Below, piece by piece: positions 1 to 11,372 of a stretch of DNA of 64,000 nt (position 1 is its first letter; each line of letters begins with the position of its first letter). The position numbers were made by a program, and so were the translations under genes. The notes below the pieces were generated by a model. The model was not told where the DNA came from. It was given only the letters and a program-made list of their open reading frames with translations, and did not search any database. The stretch comes from Angiostrongylus vasorum. Lineage: Eukaryota; Nematoda; Chromadorea; Rhabditida; Metastrongylidae. Where the stretch lies: the NCBI GenBank assembly GCA_018806985.1, contig JADANN010000034.1, positions 372,001-436,000 of the forward strand, read 5' to 3'.

Positions 1-204
1 TTGTACCCCTAATATTTCCAGGCCTGCCTACATCACTACTGTAGTTCAAGCAATGTGCCGACTTTAACTTTTTCAATCCAGTTATAAATCAACTTCGTAG
101 AGTGGTGTGTGTTCAAATAGAGCAGACTTTTTTTCCTTTGTTCTTTTTCTTTCACATCCACTGCGAAATAGTTTGCAAATACGAAGGACAAAGAATGCTG
201 CTTT

Positions 205-375
205 ATCTTTCTGTATGGCAATACAAAGACGTGTTCAGAATTTCGAAATCTCTGTTGGATTCCGGAGAGTAACGCGTTCACCACCACACCATGCGGGTCC
301 TTCGTTCCGCCTGTCTCTCAGCTAGTTCTATCGATCTGCGCAGTCAGCAATCACCCGTCACCGGGAGTGTTGGAT
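205..375 (-). repeat. SINE-like family S1 copy (truncated)
   Basis: On the minus strand the family has a tRNA-like head: GTGTGGTGGTGAACGCGTTA (A-box-like) and GCGTTCGTTCCCC (B-box-like). It ends with an AGCATCATTGTGG..GGCAGTAAATAAAAAGTTA tail. This copy keeps the head-side part only. Confidence 0.6.
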
Positions 376-1525
376 TATTTAAACAATTGTTAGATTTCAT
401 CGGTATTAATATCAACAATTTGTATGGTCAGTCTTCCTCCTCATCGTAATATTTACGAAAACTGATGTGTTAAAGTGATTCGGCTTGTTACAACGTTCTC
501 ATGCGATTGGTCGATTAATCACAGAATTCGCTGCCGTCAGTGGAATCCATGTTGTTCCGGAGGAATCCGAGTTTCAAGGCAACAAACTGCCCTCCAATCC
601 GCAGTGACTGACAACTGTCTATAGCGGCGATCAGAGCAAGCCCTAGAAGGGCTATCTCGTGTTCGTAAAGGAAATCACGACTGGCGAGCGAAACCGACGC
701 CACATGCTTGCGCCACTACCTGGGTGAATGTCGTGTGCAAGACAACAGAACGTATGGAATAAGTGCTGGCATACACACGACATCGAAAGACGGCTCACTT
801 AAGTATATATGAAGGTAAGATATTTTTTATACCAGAGTTTCATACTACCTGATAAGCTCTGGATTCGGTTAATTCACACCAGTGAAACCGTTGTTTTTTT
901 TATGGAATCAGGTCTTCTCGTTGCTTTTGGTGGTATGAAAAGCCGCTTTAAATATGGTGGTTTTTCAATACAAATATACAGCAGAAAATGGAAACCGGCT
1001 TATTTGCAGTATGACCCTACTTTGGTGTGGTGTATTTACTTAAACAAGCAGCCGAAATTACTCCACAGAAATATTTTTCCCTGCTTGTGATCAAAAGCGA
1101 CATTCGTTATAGAATTTCGAGCGCTTCACTTGATCCTCTAACTTTTTATGACGGAGATTAATCGTAACGTTCGAATCGTCTTTTTCGCTACCGTTCCAGC
1201 TTCTTCCCTGAGAGGGTCTTTGGTTAACCTGTAAAAGAAAACTGGTTAGAATACAATTTAGGGTTTCGTTGTCTTTTGAGCCGACTCTTTCATCTCATTT
1301 CATTCAAACATGGTCGATTTTTTAAGCTGCTTACTTCTAGGAAAGCTTCCTTGGTTGCCTTTTAATAAATTCCTACTCCTCAAACTATTTTTGCTTGATG
1401 TCTTTCTAAGTGAGTGAGTACAGTAACTGCCATACATTTTTTTTAAAGAATAAACCAGCTTGTATTGTGTTGATGGGAAAAAAGTGCAACGCACACAGAG
1501 TATCTTATTTTACATATTTTTTCAG
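376..1525. other. No recognisable feature
   Basis: Unique-looking, AT-rich. A few short open frames on both strands without motifs, none supported. Confidence 0.5.
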
Positions 1526-1660
1526 GCGAGGGTGTGAAATTTTTACAACGTATCCCAGTAGAGTTCCCATCCGAGGTACAGGATGACACTGCTTTCAGTA
1601 TAAATCGACAAAGAAGAACTGAGCAAATATTGGATTCTAATAACCATGCACTAAAAAGTA
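1526..1660 (+). CDS. Possible exon of an unidentified gene
   Basis: A strong nematode acceptor (TTTTTTCAG, ending at 1525) is followed by an open stretch beginning GEGVKFLQRIPVEFPSE. The frame stays open to a TGA near 1692, and a GTACTC near 1660 or GTACAG near 1575 could act as donor. The composition looks coding, but no family was recognised and no partner exons were found. It may be chance. Confidence 0.25.
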
Positions 1661-1694
1661 CTCTCATGGCAACTGCGTGCTGCAGACAATTATG

Positions 1695-2950
1695 ACTTTA
1701 TGTTAGTGGAAGGCTTGTGCGTAACTCGGTTGTGTTCTGCTAGTTCTCAATGACAGCATGAGCGTTGCAATTCGCCGAGGTCAAGGTCAGCTGTGCATTG
1801 TAACGAGATGCGCAGCCGCATGAAACAGCATCGGAGTGCACACAAGTACTGGCTTATCACCGCTCTCTCACTGAGGACCACCCACACGTGCTGGCCGATG
1901 AAGCCCTGGTGTTCTCATACTGGTTGGTGTATATTGATGTGTACGAACCGAGCTAGACGGTTCTACTAGCTTACAGCCGCTTCCAGTGTATCATGGCAAT
2001 TTACTGATCGTTGTTGCCTCACCATGGAGCTCGTGCAAAACATTGTGCCTAGTGCTGCCTAGTGCTAACTACATTACCTACGCTGCTCCTCTTGGCCGCA
2101 GCCGGAATTGCAGCGGTCAGCACAGTTGAGACTGAATTCGAATGTAAGCAAGCCTCGTCAATGTTTGCCTTCTGCTCAATCAACCATGAGTGGAATTCGG
2201 TTCCTGAAGAGTTCTATTGTTGAAACCGTGTCTGGCCCTGTTCTTCCAAAGTGCCACTTGCGTTACTTCTGAAAATGAGTCCTCTACAGAAATCGATAAT
2301 TATTTCGGACGGTTGTATGACTATGTGCTATTCTTTAAGAATTTGACAAATACGACGACGATTCATCGTTTTCCACCGCGTTTTGCTTGAATGTATTAGT
2401 AGGCTACGCCCATGAACTTTTTTTTCAAACTTCAGTATATTTTGAATAACGAAGGAACATAATCAGTTAGTGTTGGAAAGTCGAACCACGCAGAAAATGC
2501 CAACATTTGATGTTTAATGGGGCTCCTTCTATAGTGCATATTTTTCTCGTTTTCCCTCTTCTCAAACGTTCCCACTTTATTTTCAGAAAAGACCTCTATG
2601 TCCTTGCATTCATATTATATACCAATTCAAGGCGCGTATTTTGCCCCTACAATGTCAAGATGATGTTTTTGTTCTCGTTTCATCTTCTTTTCTTTTTTTC
2701 TTTTCTATTTCATACAACTCGACATCACATGTTGTACGGGTACAAGCAGTTCCTTCATTCGACTCGCTTTTTCTCATCCGTCATCCACGAATGTGCTCGA
2801 GTTTTTTTTGCTTGTGTGGTTTGGTTGCTATTTGAGGAATTTTTCTTTGTTTGTCATGTATGTCGTCGAATGCAGGCCGAGTTGATTCTACCTGGCATCC
2901 TTGGATAAACTGTGCTGTGGCGTTTTTCACACGAATGTGAAGAAGTCAGC
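1695..2950. other. No recognisable feature
   Basis: Contains a T-rich stretch (2,560-2,850) whose Phe-rich open frame (133 codons from 2,507) looks compositional. Nothing else seen. Confidence 0.45.
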
Positions 2951-2954
2951 TTAT

Positions 2955-3070
2955 CTCAGATAAGTCTGGTAACAGTTTCACGACCCCCGGAGGAATGGAG
3001 GGTTTGGTGAGTCCCGCGCGAGGTTGAGCCAGTGCATAGACAGGTTGGTTCATCCGCGTGATGAACGGAG
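2955..3070 (-). repeat. SINE-like family S2 fragment, old
   Basis: CTGGTAACAGTTTCACGACC and CGGAGGAATGGAGGGTTTGG match the S2 body in reverse (CCAATTTGCCGACCTCGGAGG in better copies). Confidence 0.45.
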
Positions 3071-4350
3071 ATCATTACTCGCTATGCCACATTCTTCCCC
3101 ATGGTGTTCACTAGTTGCGATGAAGTTGAAAGAATTAGGCTACGAAACTTTGTGCGTCGCACTATGCTAAGTATACTTTTATCCAGCCACTTTTTAAGTA
3201 ATTCGACAGCTGATTTTCCGAAAAAATCGTTAATGTTCAGGCTGCCGCTGAAAGCGCGTTTAGAAGACACTAAGATTCCAGAAGCCTAAGCTTTGATGTG
3301 ATATGATAAAGAGTCTTCTATGTCGTCGCAAAAGCTGTCTTTTTTAAGAGGGCTTAATGTCACTCAGAACATGTGGATTTGAAGGAGTCTAAGCACAAAT
3401 AGATGTTCATCCAGTTTAATAACTTCCGGATCAATACTGGTGAGCTATCACTCCTCTCTGTCATTCAAAGATTTCCTGAGAAAATGTGGTAAAGGAGTGC
3501 AAAAAAATGACACATTTTCTTTTGTGAAGTTTATCATAGTTTTATTATGACCCCCCCTCAATGATGGTTTACTATATCATCCGCCAGTATCGTTTTCTTT
3601 TTCTGTACATCTCTCGCTGTTGCGAAAATTAAAGTTCTTGGGCAAAAAAATAGGAACATGCAGTTATACTTCAGTTCAAAAAAAATTCCTGCTTCATCTC
3701 TGTGTTATACCGCACAACTTATGGTCAGTGGTCGGTAGTGCCGATGCTCGTTCATATTCTTCGAGGTAATAGAAGCTGAAGGTTCTGTGCGTATTTGTCT
3801 ATGAGTTTCCATCCACTAAGACTAACCGACATGATGTTCCAACCTAAAGTGCGAGTGATCAGCTGCTGAACGGATCGTTTTTGCAAAGAAAGAATTTCTA
3901 ATATTACATTTTCTAAAGCTGGTTATTTTTTGAGATCATCGGATTGAAATCATGAACACATGCAATATTTGTATGTACAACAAAAAATTCTCACAGTTCT
4001 CACATAACATAACACAGTTCACTTCTTTTCGGTCTCTCTTTTTCTCTTACTTTCCTCGTGTAACTTCCAGATATGGCATTTCTTGAGAGTGATAGACCAA
4101 GTCGCGTCGTTATTTTTCTCCAATATTGCCAAAATTGATGTTCCTGCTTCAACGTCTTTCTTTGAGAAGTCTTTTTTTTCTAAACATTTAGCAGTTAGTG
4201 GGAAACTGATTCGATCTTGTTTAGTGTTATTTCAGTAATTATTCCATCCGAAGTAATTCCCAGGAACGGCTTTCTATTATCCTCGACATTTATCAGCAAT
4301 TTGATTTCTTGATGAGCAGACACGAGGTTGTTGAAACAATGCTTATTCGA
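3071..4350. other. No recognisable feature
   Basis: AT-rich intergenic-type sequence; overlapping 62-codon frames on both strands near 3,100-3,280 have no motifs. Confidence 0.5.
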
Positions 4351-4354
4351 CGGT

Positions 4355-4385
4355 TGCTAGCGTTTCGGCGGTTCACCTGCCAAAT
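4355..4385 (-). ncRNA. Hammerhead-like motif remnant
   Basis: Only GCCGAAACGCTAGC and half of stem II survive; the 5' core is lost. It shares the CGCTAGC ending of the motif at 49.48 kb. Confidence 0.25.
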
Positions 4386-4389
4386 TAGT

Positions 4390-5385
4390 GTGCATTCTAT
4401 TCAGCCAAATGCTTATATAACACCAACAAGAAACTCAGAACCTAATTTCTTAGCGAATGGGGAAATAGGTTGTTGGAAAATTCACCATTTTACATAGGCC
4501 TTCCACATATTGATGGAGACCAACTCCATAGAGTTCACATGAGTAAGCAATGCGCCTGTATAACGTTAAAAAAAGCAGCCTAAGATATTATGCAGAGTTG
4601 CGCCTGTTTACAAGGTACTCTTTCCTGCGTTCCTATCTGGGAATTAGTTTCCAATGCGATTGAAGTTGAGGTCCTATATAAAGAGTGCTCTCTATTTCAT
4701 AAAGTGTATTCTCTATGTTTATCAATGTTTGTCTCTACCACGTACTACTACATATCTGACGTTATTTGTTGATAATTATGCATATATTTACTCTTTTGTA
4801 AAAAGTAACCACTCTGCGATTTCTTAACAACTACGGACTATAGAGACTGTTTTTCACCTCACTTACCTGTTGATACCATCACATCCTCGCCGCTGTGACA
4901 TTTGTATATTGCTCGCGCTTGGCTTGAAAGTGCGTGCAATGTCTTTGAATGTCAACACTTGCACAGCCGGAAAAACACTCGCTAGGAATGGTCTCATTTG
5001 CTGGAAGAACATTTGCCTCCACTCGGGACTCAGAAATCGCCATCAGTTGATGATCTGATTTCCTCATCCTGATCTTTCCCGCTCATCTCTCTGTCATAGG
5101 CAGTCATAGCTCTGCACCATCGATGCATTAAATTCACTGTTTAATCCTCACATTCTCGTTGTACACTGTTGTCTTCGTTATCTTGTTGGTGTTATGAAAT
5201 TTATATAAGGGCTAATTATCCAGCTTTGAGGTTCACTCTGCAGCAACCATAAAGGTCTCATATGGTAATTCATGAGAAGTCGATCTGAACAGAACTAAGA
5301 CATTTGTTGCTGCATCGGTCTATTTAATATTCCATTGAACTAACTAGTAGATCTTGAGTTTTACCGTATTTATTTATAGAATTAC
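4390..5385. other. No recognisable feature
   Basis: Short frames only; frames on opposite strands at 4,870-5,067 overlap fully and neither has a motif. Confidence 0.45.
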
Positions 5386-5470
5386 TTGTCTGAGCAGACT
5401 GCGTATCAATTTGACCTTTCTAGGGTGAAGATGGCGAAGCCGCCGAAACGTCAGCAATTGTCGGACAAAC
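5386..5470 (+). mobile_element. Penelope-like element tail fragment with hammerhead-like motif
   Basis: Contains TTTGACCTTTCTAGGGTGAAG and GCCGAAACGTCAGC, the same core and flank as the tails at 45 kb. No coding remnant around it. Confidence 0.55.
5421..5456 (+). ncRNA. Hammerhead-like motif, degenerate
   Basis: GTGAAGA core (first base changed), stem II GGC-GAAGCC-GCC, GAAACGTCAGC retained. Confidence 0.4.
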
Positions 5471-6425
5471 ATTATTCCAACAACTTCGTGTCTGCTCGTC
5501 AACAAAATGTAAAATTACACACAAAATTTGGAAAGTTTTGTTGGCCTGCGAAATACCATAGACTTAATAGTGGGAATAGGGCCAATATAAGTGTTTTTTT
5601 AAAATAAGATATGCACATTATGTCTTCAGCCATGGAATTTCCACAGTGATTTTTCACCCTGAATTTTCCCTTGAATTAGTTACCTGCTTTCATGTGCTCT
5701 CCATAAGTATTAATTGAAGCGGGCCATTGTTTTATATTATAAGCCTTCTATATAGCGCTTAGGTAAGCACTATCTTTCGCTTTTATTACAATAATATATA
5801 ATAGTCTCAGATTCTTCGACCACCTCGTTGTTTTTAATGTCTTTTAGCGAAGATGGATTTTTGGTTCAACGCAGAGTGATCGAGATTTGGGGATAACCCT
5901 CAGCTTAATATGCTCCAGACAGTGATTTTGAAAGGTTAGGAATGCTCGCTAGAAAAATAGATCTACCGCTAACTTTGGAGGCAATAACAGTTGTTTGTCT
6001 GGTTGAGCATTATTTTCACTTTATACCCCCCCCGTTTTGAATAAGTTTCTTTCGAAGGTATTGTATATAAGTAAGAGCGAAAATTATGTCGCCCTTGCTC
6101 GACGAAAGATGAGAATTCAGCCTTCGTATACGCAACTTGTGATTTGTTTTTTTTTCTAGAGGGCCTCAAGGTCACATTTTGTGCGTATCTCAGCTCTTCT
6201 TGCATTTAATTCCCTTTCTCGCACGCATGTTCCACGGACGTCCCGAGGTTTTCCTTTGCCTTGGCTGTTGCATGGAGATTTTTTTGTCTTGTTTATAATT
6301 GACGTTGAATGCTGATCGAATTCATTGTGCATAAAATCCTAGGATAGCCGTGCAAGGTCATTCCCAAAACTTATAACAATCCTGCTTCTTATGGATCAGA
6401 AGAATCTGTTCCCAAACGAATCTAT
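5471..6425. other. No recognisable feature
   Basis: AT-rich sequence, no repeat-family match or coding evidence. Confidence 0.5.
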
Positions 6426-6429
6426 CAAT

Positions 6430-6522
6430 TTGTCAACCTTGTAGGGATAGGAGGACAGGTTATCGCGACGCCGGGTCTACCCGGAGCCTTAAGCATCATC
6501 TCTACAGCTGAGCTACTCGCAC
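6430..6522 (-). repeat. tRNA-like segment (SINE head or tRNA relic)
   Basis: On the minus strand GTAGCTCAGCTGTAGAGAT is a near-perfect A box. About 30 nt later GGCGTCGCGATAACC is a weak B box. No acceptor stem closes the cloverleaf, so it is not a functional tRNA. Confidence 0.4.
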
Positions 6523-6784
6523 AATGTGATTTGTGTTTTCTATTATTTTGTACGACCTGTCTTCACATCCACTGTGAGTATCCAAGCACTCGTCATATTC
6601 GATTCGCTTCCTTGCATTCATCATACACTGAGGCCTTCCAACTCCAACTTCTGGCTTCGGTTGCTGCTTGGGGACCCTCATTTCATCTTGAATGTCGTAG
6701 AATGGTGGTCTAGTCGATTCTCACTAGAGTTCTGGAATAAGCAGGGTAGAGAGTTTCCAAATGGATTACAGGGTGATTTTTTTT

Positions 6785-6910
6785 CCTGGACAAGTCCGGT
6801 ACAAATTTCTCGACCTCGGAGGAACGATAGGATTGGTGAGCCCGGAGCGGAATGGAGCCAGCACCGTGCTCATAATGACCGGCATCACTACCACTGTGGT
6901 ATCCGCCCCT
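6785..6910 (-). repeat. SINE-like family S2 fragment, old
   Basis: GACAAGTCCGGTACAAATTT and CTCGGAGGAACGATAGGATT match the S2 body in reverse. The overlapping short open frames are therefore not genes. Confidence 0.5.
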
Positions 6911-7085
6911 TGCGGTTTGTATTGGTGCTGCAAAAATCCAAATTCGTTAATCTCCAGTAGAGACATTTGGGTATGGTACAGAAGTTTCCGAAAGGATAAA
7001 AGAGAGCTCTTTCGGCAAGAAAGATAAGAAAGTCTATCGTCTGAAGTGGTGAGTACGGAGTACGACTGTATTTATCTGAACAGTA

Positions 7086-7350
7086 CTTTTTATGAGGTTA
7101 CTTTTTATTTACTGCTTATTCTTTTTCATGGGATAGTATAGTGTGAACTATAACCACAATGATACTGAGATATTTGTACAAAGTCCGGACCGCAGGTGTC
7201 TGCGGTGGTGATCGAACTTGCTATTGCCTTCTCCGTATGCTAACGCGTTCATCACCATATCGCGATGCTCCTTCATTTCGCCATTCTCTCAGCCGTGTTT
7301 TTAAGCTGTAGGTGCTATCAGCAATCGCGCGATAACGGGACCTATTTAAG
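7086..7350 (-). repeat. SINE-like family S1 copy
   Basis: Diverged full-length copy: tail TTTTTATTTACTGC at 7,105, CAACACCGCAGACACC-like block near 7,190, and head near 7,240-7,340. Confidence 0.65.
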
Positions 7351-8210
7351 TAAAAAAACAAGTGCTTTTTATGTCACTTTTTGCTCTCATGCTTCCTGGT
7401 ATTTTCACCTTTTCGTTGCTATGAATCTTTTGCCAATGCTCTTTTGCATATTCACGTTTTCTATTTGGTGGGAATAAGCCATCTGTCAAGTTATCGTCGG
7501 AGAGCAATTCACTGATGGCGATGCGCGCTAGTAACGCGTTTGCCGAACGATGTTCATTCGGCACAGACATGAAGTTTTCGATGAAACGGAACATATTCCA
7601 TGATGACTCCTTATTGATGGACCATCTGTTCACTATTAATTAAGAGATCATTCAAAATTTTCAAGATTGTGGGCTAAGCGCAAATTATTAGTCATTTCCG
7701 AATTGCCTCTTTATGGACGATAACTGGCATTTATATTTAAACTACATTTTTCAGTAGAAAATATGAAGTGGTCTTCTAGAAAAACGAGATTCTGTATGAC
7801 AGACATGATCGCTGTATGAGCGAGACGCCTACAAAGATACTTACCGTTCCCGTTTTTAAGCTCTGAAACGGGAGTGGTGACAAGTTTTTCCCTTCTTTTT
7901 CTTAGTTTTCTTTTTAATCTTGGATTTACCAGTCATTTTCTTGTGAATGGTGAAGGAGCCATGAAATCTATGTAATAAAAAGGTAAACATCCTATATAAC
8001 GAGAAATTCATAAATAATTGCTCGATGAGCAAAAAAAAACTCACTTTCGATTCCCATAGCATCTATTGTCCAACGAGAAATGGAATATTTCGGTGGTTAT
8101 GGTTCGGTTAGATTTCTTCTTACACTTCCAAGCCTTAGTAACAATAATTCCAGAAATAGAAATTATCGACTTATCTGACGAACAGTCGAAAAAATAGCTA
8201 AGTCACTAGA
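7351..8210. other. No recognisable feature
   Basis: A 95-codon minus frame at 7,346-7,633 starts inside the S1 SINE edge; no motif. Confidence 0.45.
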
Positions 8211-8214
8211 TCAC

Positions 8215-8512
8215 AATGTTTAACTTTTTATTTACTGCCTACTACCATATTTCTTTATAGCAGGGTATGATGTGAGATACAACCACAGTGATGCTGAGAT
8301 GTGAGCAAGGCTGAGAACCCAGGTGAGCTTCGAACGCGCGATTACCCTTTCAATGGGCTCACCTGTTACACACTGCACCACCGGAGGCCTTGGCTTTCTC
8401 TCAGCCTTTTTTGCCCTAAAGATGCTATCAGCAATCATCCATCTACGGGATTTATCTGAGTTTCGAGCTCTGCTCATATCTCACCCTCATTGTTGTTGTA
8501 TTTAACATAACA
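8215..8512 (-). repeat. SINE-like family S1b copy
   Basis: Same tail (TTTTTATTTACTGCCTAC at 8,226) but a variant head. On the minus strand it reads GGTGGTGCAGTGTGTAACAG (A-box-like) and GCGTTCGAAGCTC (B-box-like). Confidence 0.68.
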
Positions 8513-8684
8513 CCTTGCCATGGATAATTTTTAAAGAGTAAATAAAAGTGAAGCGTTGTGATTTTGACTGCAGCTTCAGCTTAACTCTGTTCAATATCGA
8601 TTTGTGGTAGATCATTCCCGTTGACGGACGATTGCTGGTAACACCGTTAAGGTAAAAAACTCGATGAATGGAAATTCAAGGAAT

Positions 8685-8815
8685 GTCCTCGGTGGTGCAG
8701 TGGATAGCAGGTGAACCCGTGGAGATGGTAATCGCGGATTCAAAGCTGTTCTTCCTTCCCTAGTTTTGCTTATATTTCAGCATCATTGTGGTTGTAAGCA
8801 GTTAGAATTTTGTTA
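8685..8815 (+). repeat. SINE-like family S1b copy, tRNA-like head
   Basis: GGTGGTGCAGTGGATAGCAGG matches a tRNA A box (TRGYNNAGTGG), and GCGGATTCAAAGC about 40 nt later resembles a B box. Then TCAGCATCATTGTGGTTGTA as in S1 tails. Inverted relative to the copy at 8.2-8.5 kb. Confidence 0.65.
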
Positions 8816-11372
8816 ACTACAAGAATAAAATTTCTTACTTCACAAGGTTTATGATGTCATCCAGAATGAGAACCGGTAATTCTTTACAATCTTTGGTTAC
8901 GAAATTCTTCGATGTTCTGATGATGATTTTTTTTCCTTGGATCGTTGGTTGCTGCAGGACTTGTTTTTCGTACCGCTTAGTCATTTCAAATTCTTGCTCT
9001 GTTTATTTGCGAGATGCTGAGCAAGATTTCTTCTCTGTTAGAAAATTATTGAGATTTGTTCTCCAAAACGACTCCATATCTGGATTTTCGTATTTTTCAT
9101 TTTGAATTCAATTTTTCCGATTTTTGCTGAAATTTTATATTGTCGTGCTTTCTAAATGCTTTCATCAAAGAAAGATAATGGTGGAAAATCTTCTGGTCTT
9201 CTTACCAAATTCTTTTTAGGCTTGATTGCCTCCACTATTACTATTTGTTTCCTATTTTTTTCATTTCATGAGCTGATTGACATTATTGCCATAGGCAAAC
9301 ACAGTGCAGATTTTAAACGTCACATCATTGAAAACAAAATAGCTAAGTAAATAGCAGTGTTAAAATGGTACCCTACAGTACACACGTGCTTTATTTCGCT
9401 TCCGCGCTTGCGCTCACCAACACTTCCATCATTCTGGGTGCAGCACATTAGTATGAGAGTTGTCTGGGACGATAAAAACGCTGACTTGAAAAACTGACGG
9501 CTCCTTGAATGTCATCGTATAGCCGAAATATGAATGCAGTCATCTACATGATGATACGAGTGCAGTCGAATGCGTAGCGCATCACTGGGGGGATTGATCA
9601 ATGCCGAAGGTCTTATCCGTTCATCCTTCGCTAATGTGTGTTGTCATTCTATTTGCGTCCACCCAGTGATTTTTTTTAATTTTCTCGTTCTACAGCCTTA
9701 TTTCAGAAGAATGTTGTTCGGGTTTGAATTGCAAGTTTGAATTCTCTCTTAACTCACGTCTGTCTCTGTGAATTTTGTGAGGAAGATGGAAGTGTCCACA
9801 TTTTTTTGTAAAAATACGGGATAATTTTCAGGATATGGCAAGTTCAAAGGATATACGCATATATAAACGTGATCCGGCTAAGAGGTGGGATTTGTAACTT
9901 ATTGCTATTATTCAGTTCATTAAAACATGACTGAAACAAATCACTCAACAACTCGGTAAAAGAGAGCACGACAGATGTGTTACAGTGGTAGTGTTGTAGA
10001 AGCTTCATACATTCCCGAAGGACTCAGCTGATGTGAATTCGAAAAGTCTTACTGTTATTAATGAAAAACATCAAATGTTTGAAATTTTGAAAACACCATC
10101 TCTAACAGATATATTTGATACTACGACATGACGGCGCGAACTAATAGTGCTTGAAGATAATTTAGCTTCTACATGTGACGAGGGATATTTCTTATTTATT
10201 TAAATAGAGCTAGAGTTAACTGAAGAAAATTCTTCAAAAGAGCCTTTGGTCTCTCGCTCAGCTTCATTGGAACTCTAGGAAGAATGTTCAATAGGTTGTT
10301 GTAAAAAATGATCGCGATTAAAGTCATCTGAAAGTAGAACACCATAGCTTAGAGTTCGCTTCGAAGAACTACGATTCTTGTACAGCATCAATTCGCCGAG
10401 ATCTCTTGAGCTTTTCCTAACAGCTAATCAACTGGCGAATATTTTTGCTGATGTTGTCCTCCTTTTTCTTTTTTTTTACTGGTATATTGAAATTCTTTAA
10501 GATTGCTATTTTTCTCTCATCTTTAATTTGACGTCTTCTAATAAAAAAAATTGTACGGTTTCTTCGAGGGTTTCATTTCGGGTGTGATGTTATTCGGACA
10601 CGTGTCAAAGTTTGCTCATGCACTTCTATGTGCTGAGCAAATAGTGCTCGGTCATAGATAAAATCAGAGTCATGAAATTATACCTTCGTCCACTAATTTC
10701 ATTATTTCAACAGCAGTCACCTGGAATTGGTTGTCATTGAGGAATTCTATTCAAGTGAACACATAACAACGGCGATCATGGACATGAGATTGTATACACT
10801 TGTGTTTGCGTTGAATGTTCAAACAAGGGGTGCTCACATCGAGTTTTGTTTTATAATTATGCTTTATGAGAGGGTCTGTATGTTTACCTTTTAGCATTAG
10901 CTGTAGAAGCACATCTTCATTATATAGGCGAACAGCAGAAGAGTTCATTTTTTTTGGAAGGATTTTGGGTAGAGAGACACTAGCTATACAAAGAAGACTA
11001 CCGAGCGTTAGTGAATGCTGCTAGTGAAATGCGGGGAAAACCTTTTTTGTTTTTTGTAAATGAACACCTGATGAACTCAGCTGACTATTCGGTGACGGTT
11101 TTAGAGTTCTTTTTCCTGAATTATCAACGCTACAGATAATCCTGGTATCGCAGTATTTTTTAATCAAAGGAGGGAAATGAATTTGAAAAGCACCAAAGTA
11201 TTGTAGAATGAGCTGCGAGAGGTGATGAAATGTGTCGCTTTTTATCGCACTGTTGGTAGGCGGTCTGTCCGTGGTTGCGGGTGGTAGTTGCAGTTCGTTG
11301 TTGCTTCCTGTGCTCTTATTTTACTTCTACTCTTCCTGAAATTGTTTCTTGATATCTCGCTCGCACCACATC
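8816..11372. other. Upstream region of the nucleotidase gene
   Basis: Holds the promoter by position, but no defined element was recognised. A S2 fragment lies at 9.5-9.6 kb. A 64-codon frame at 9,156 has one hydrophobic stretch (LLTKFFLGLIASTITICFLF) but no other support. Confidence 0.4.
9525..9630 (+). repeat. SINE-like family S2 terminal fragment
   Basis: CGAATGCGTAGCGCATCACT and ATTGATCAATGCCGAAGGTC resemble the S2 3' terminus in forward orientation. No head or body is visible. Confidence 0.4.

Noticed and set aside
2507..2908. 133-codon + strand frame with hydrophobic stretches
   Set aside because: T-rich DNA giving Phe-rich translation, no known motif, no splice or start context.
6526..7027. 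Overlapping 60-144 codon frames on both strands
   Set aside because: They run across a decayed S2 SINE and share no motif with known proteins.
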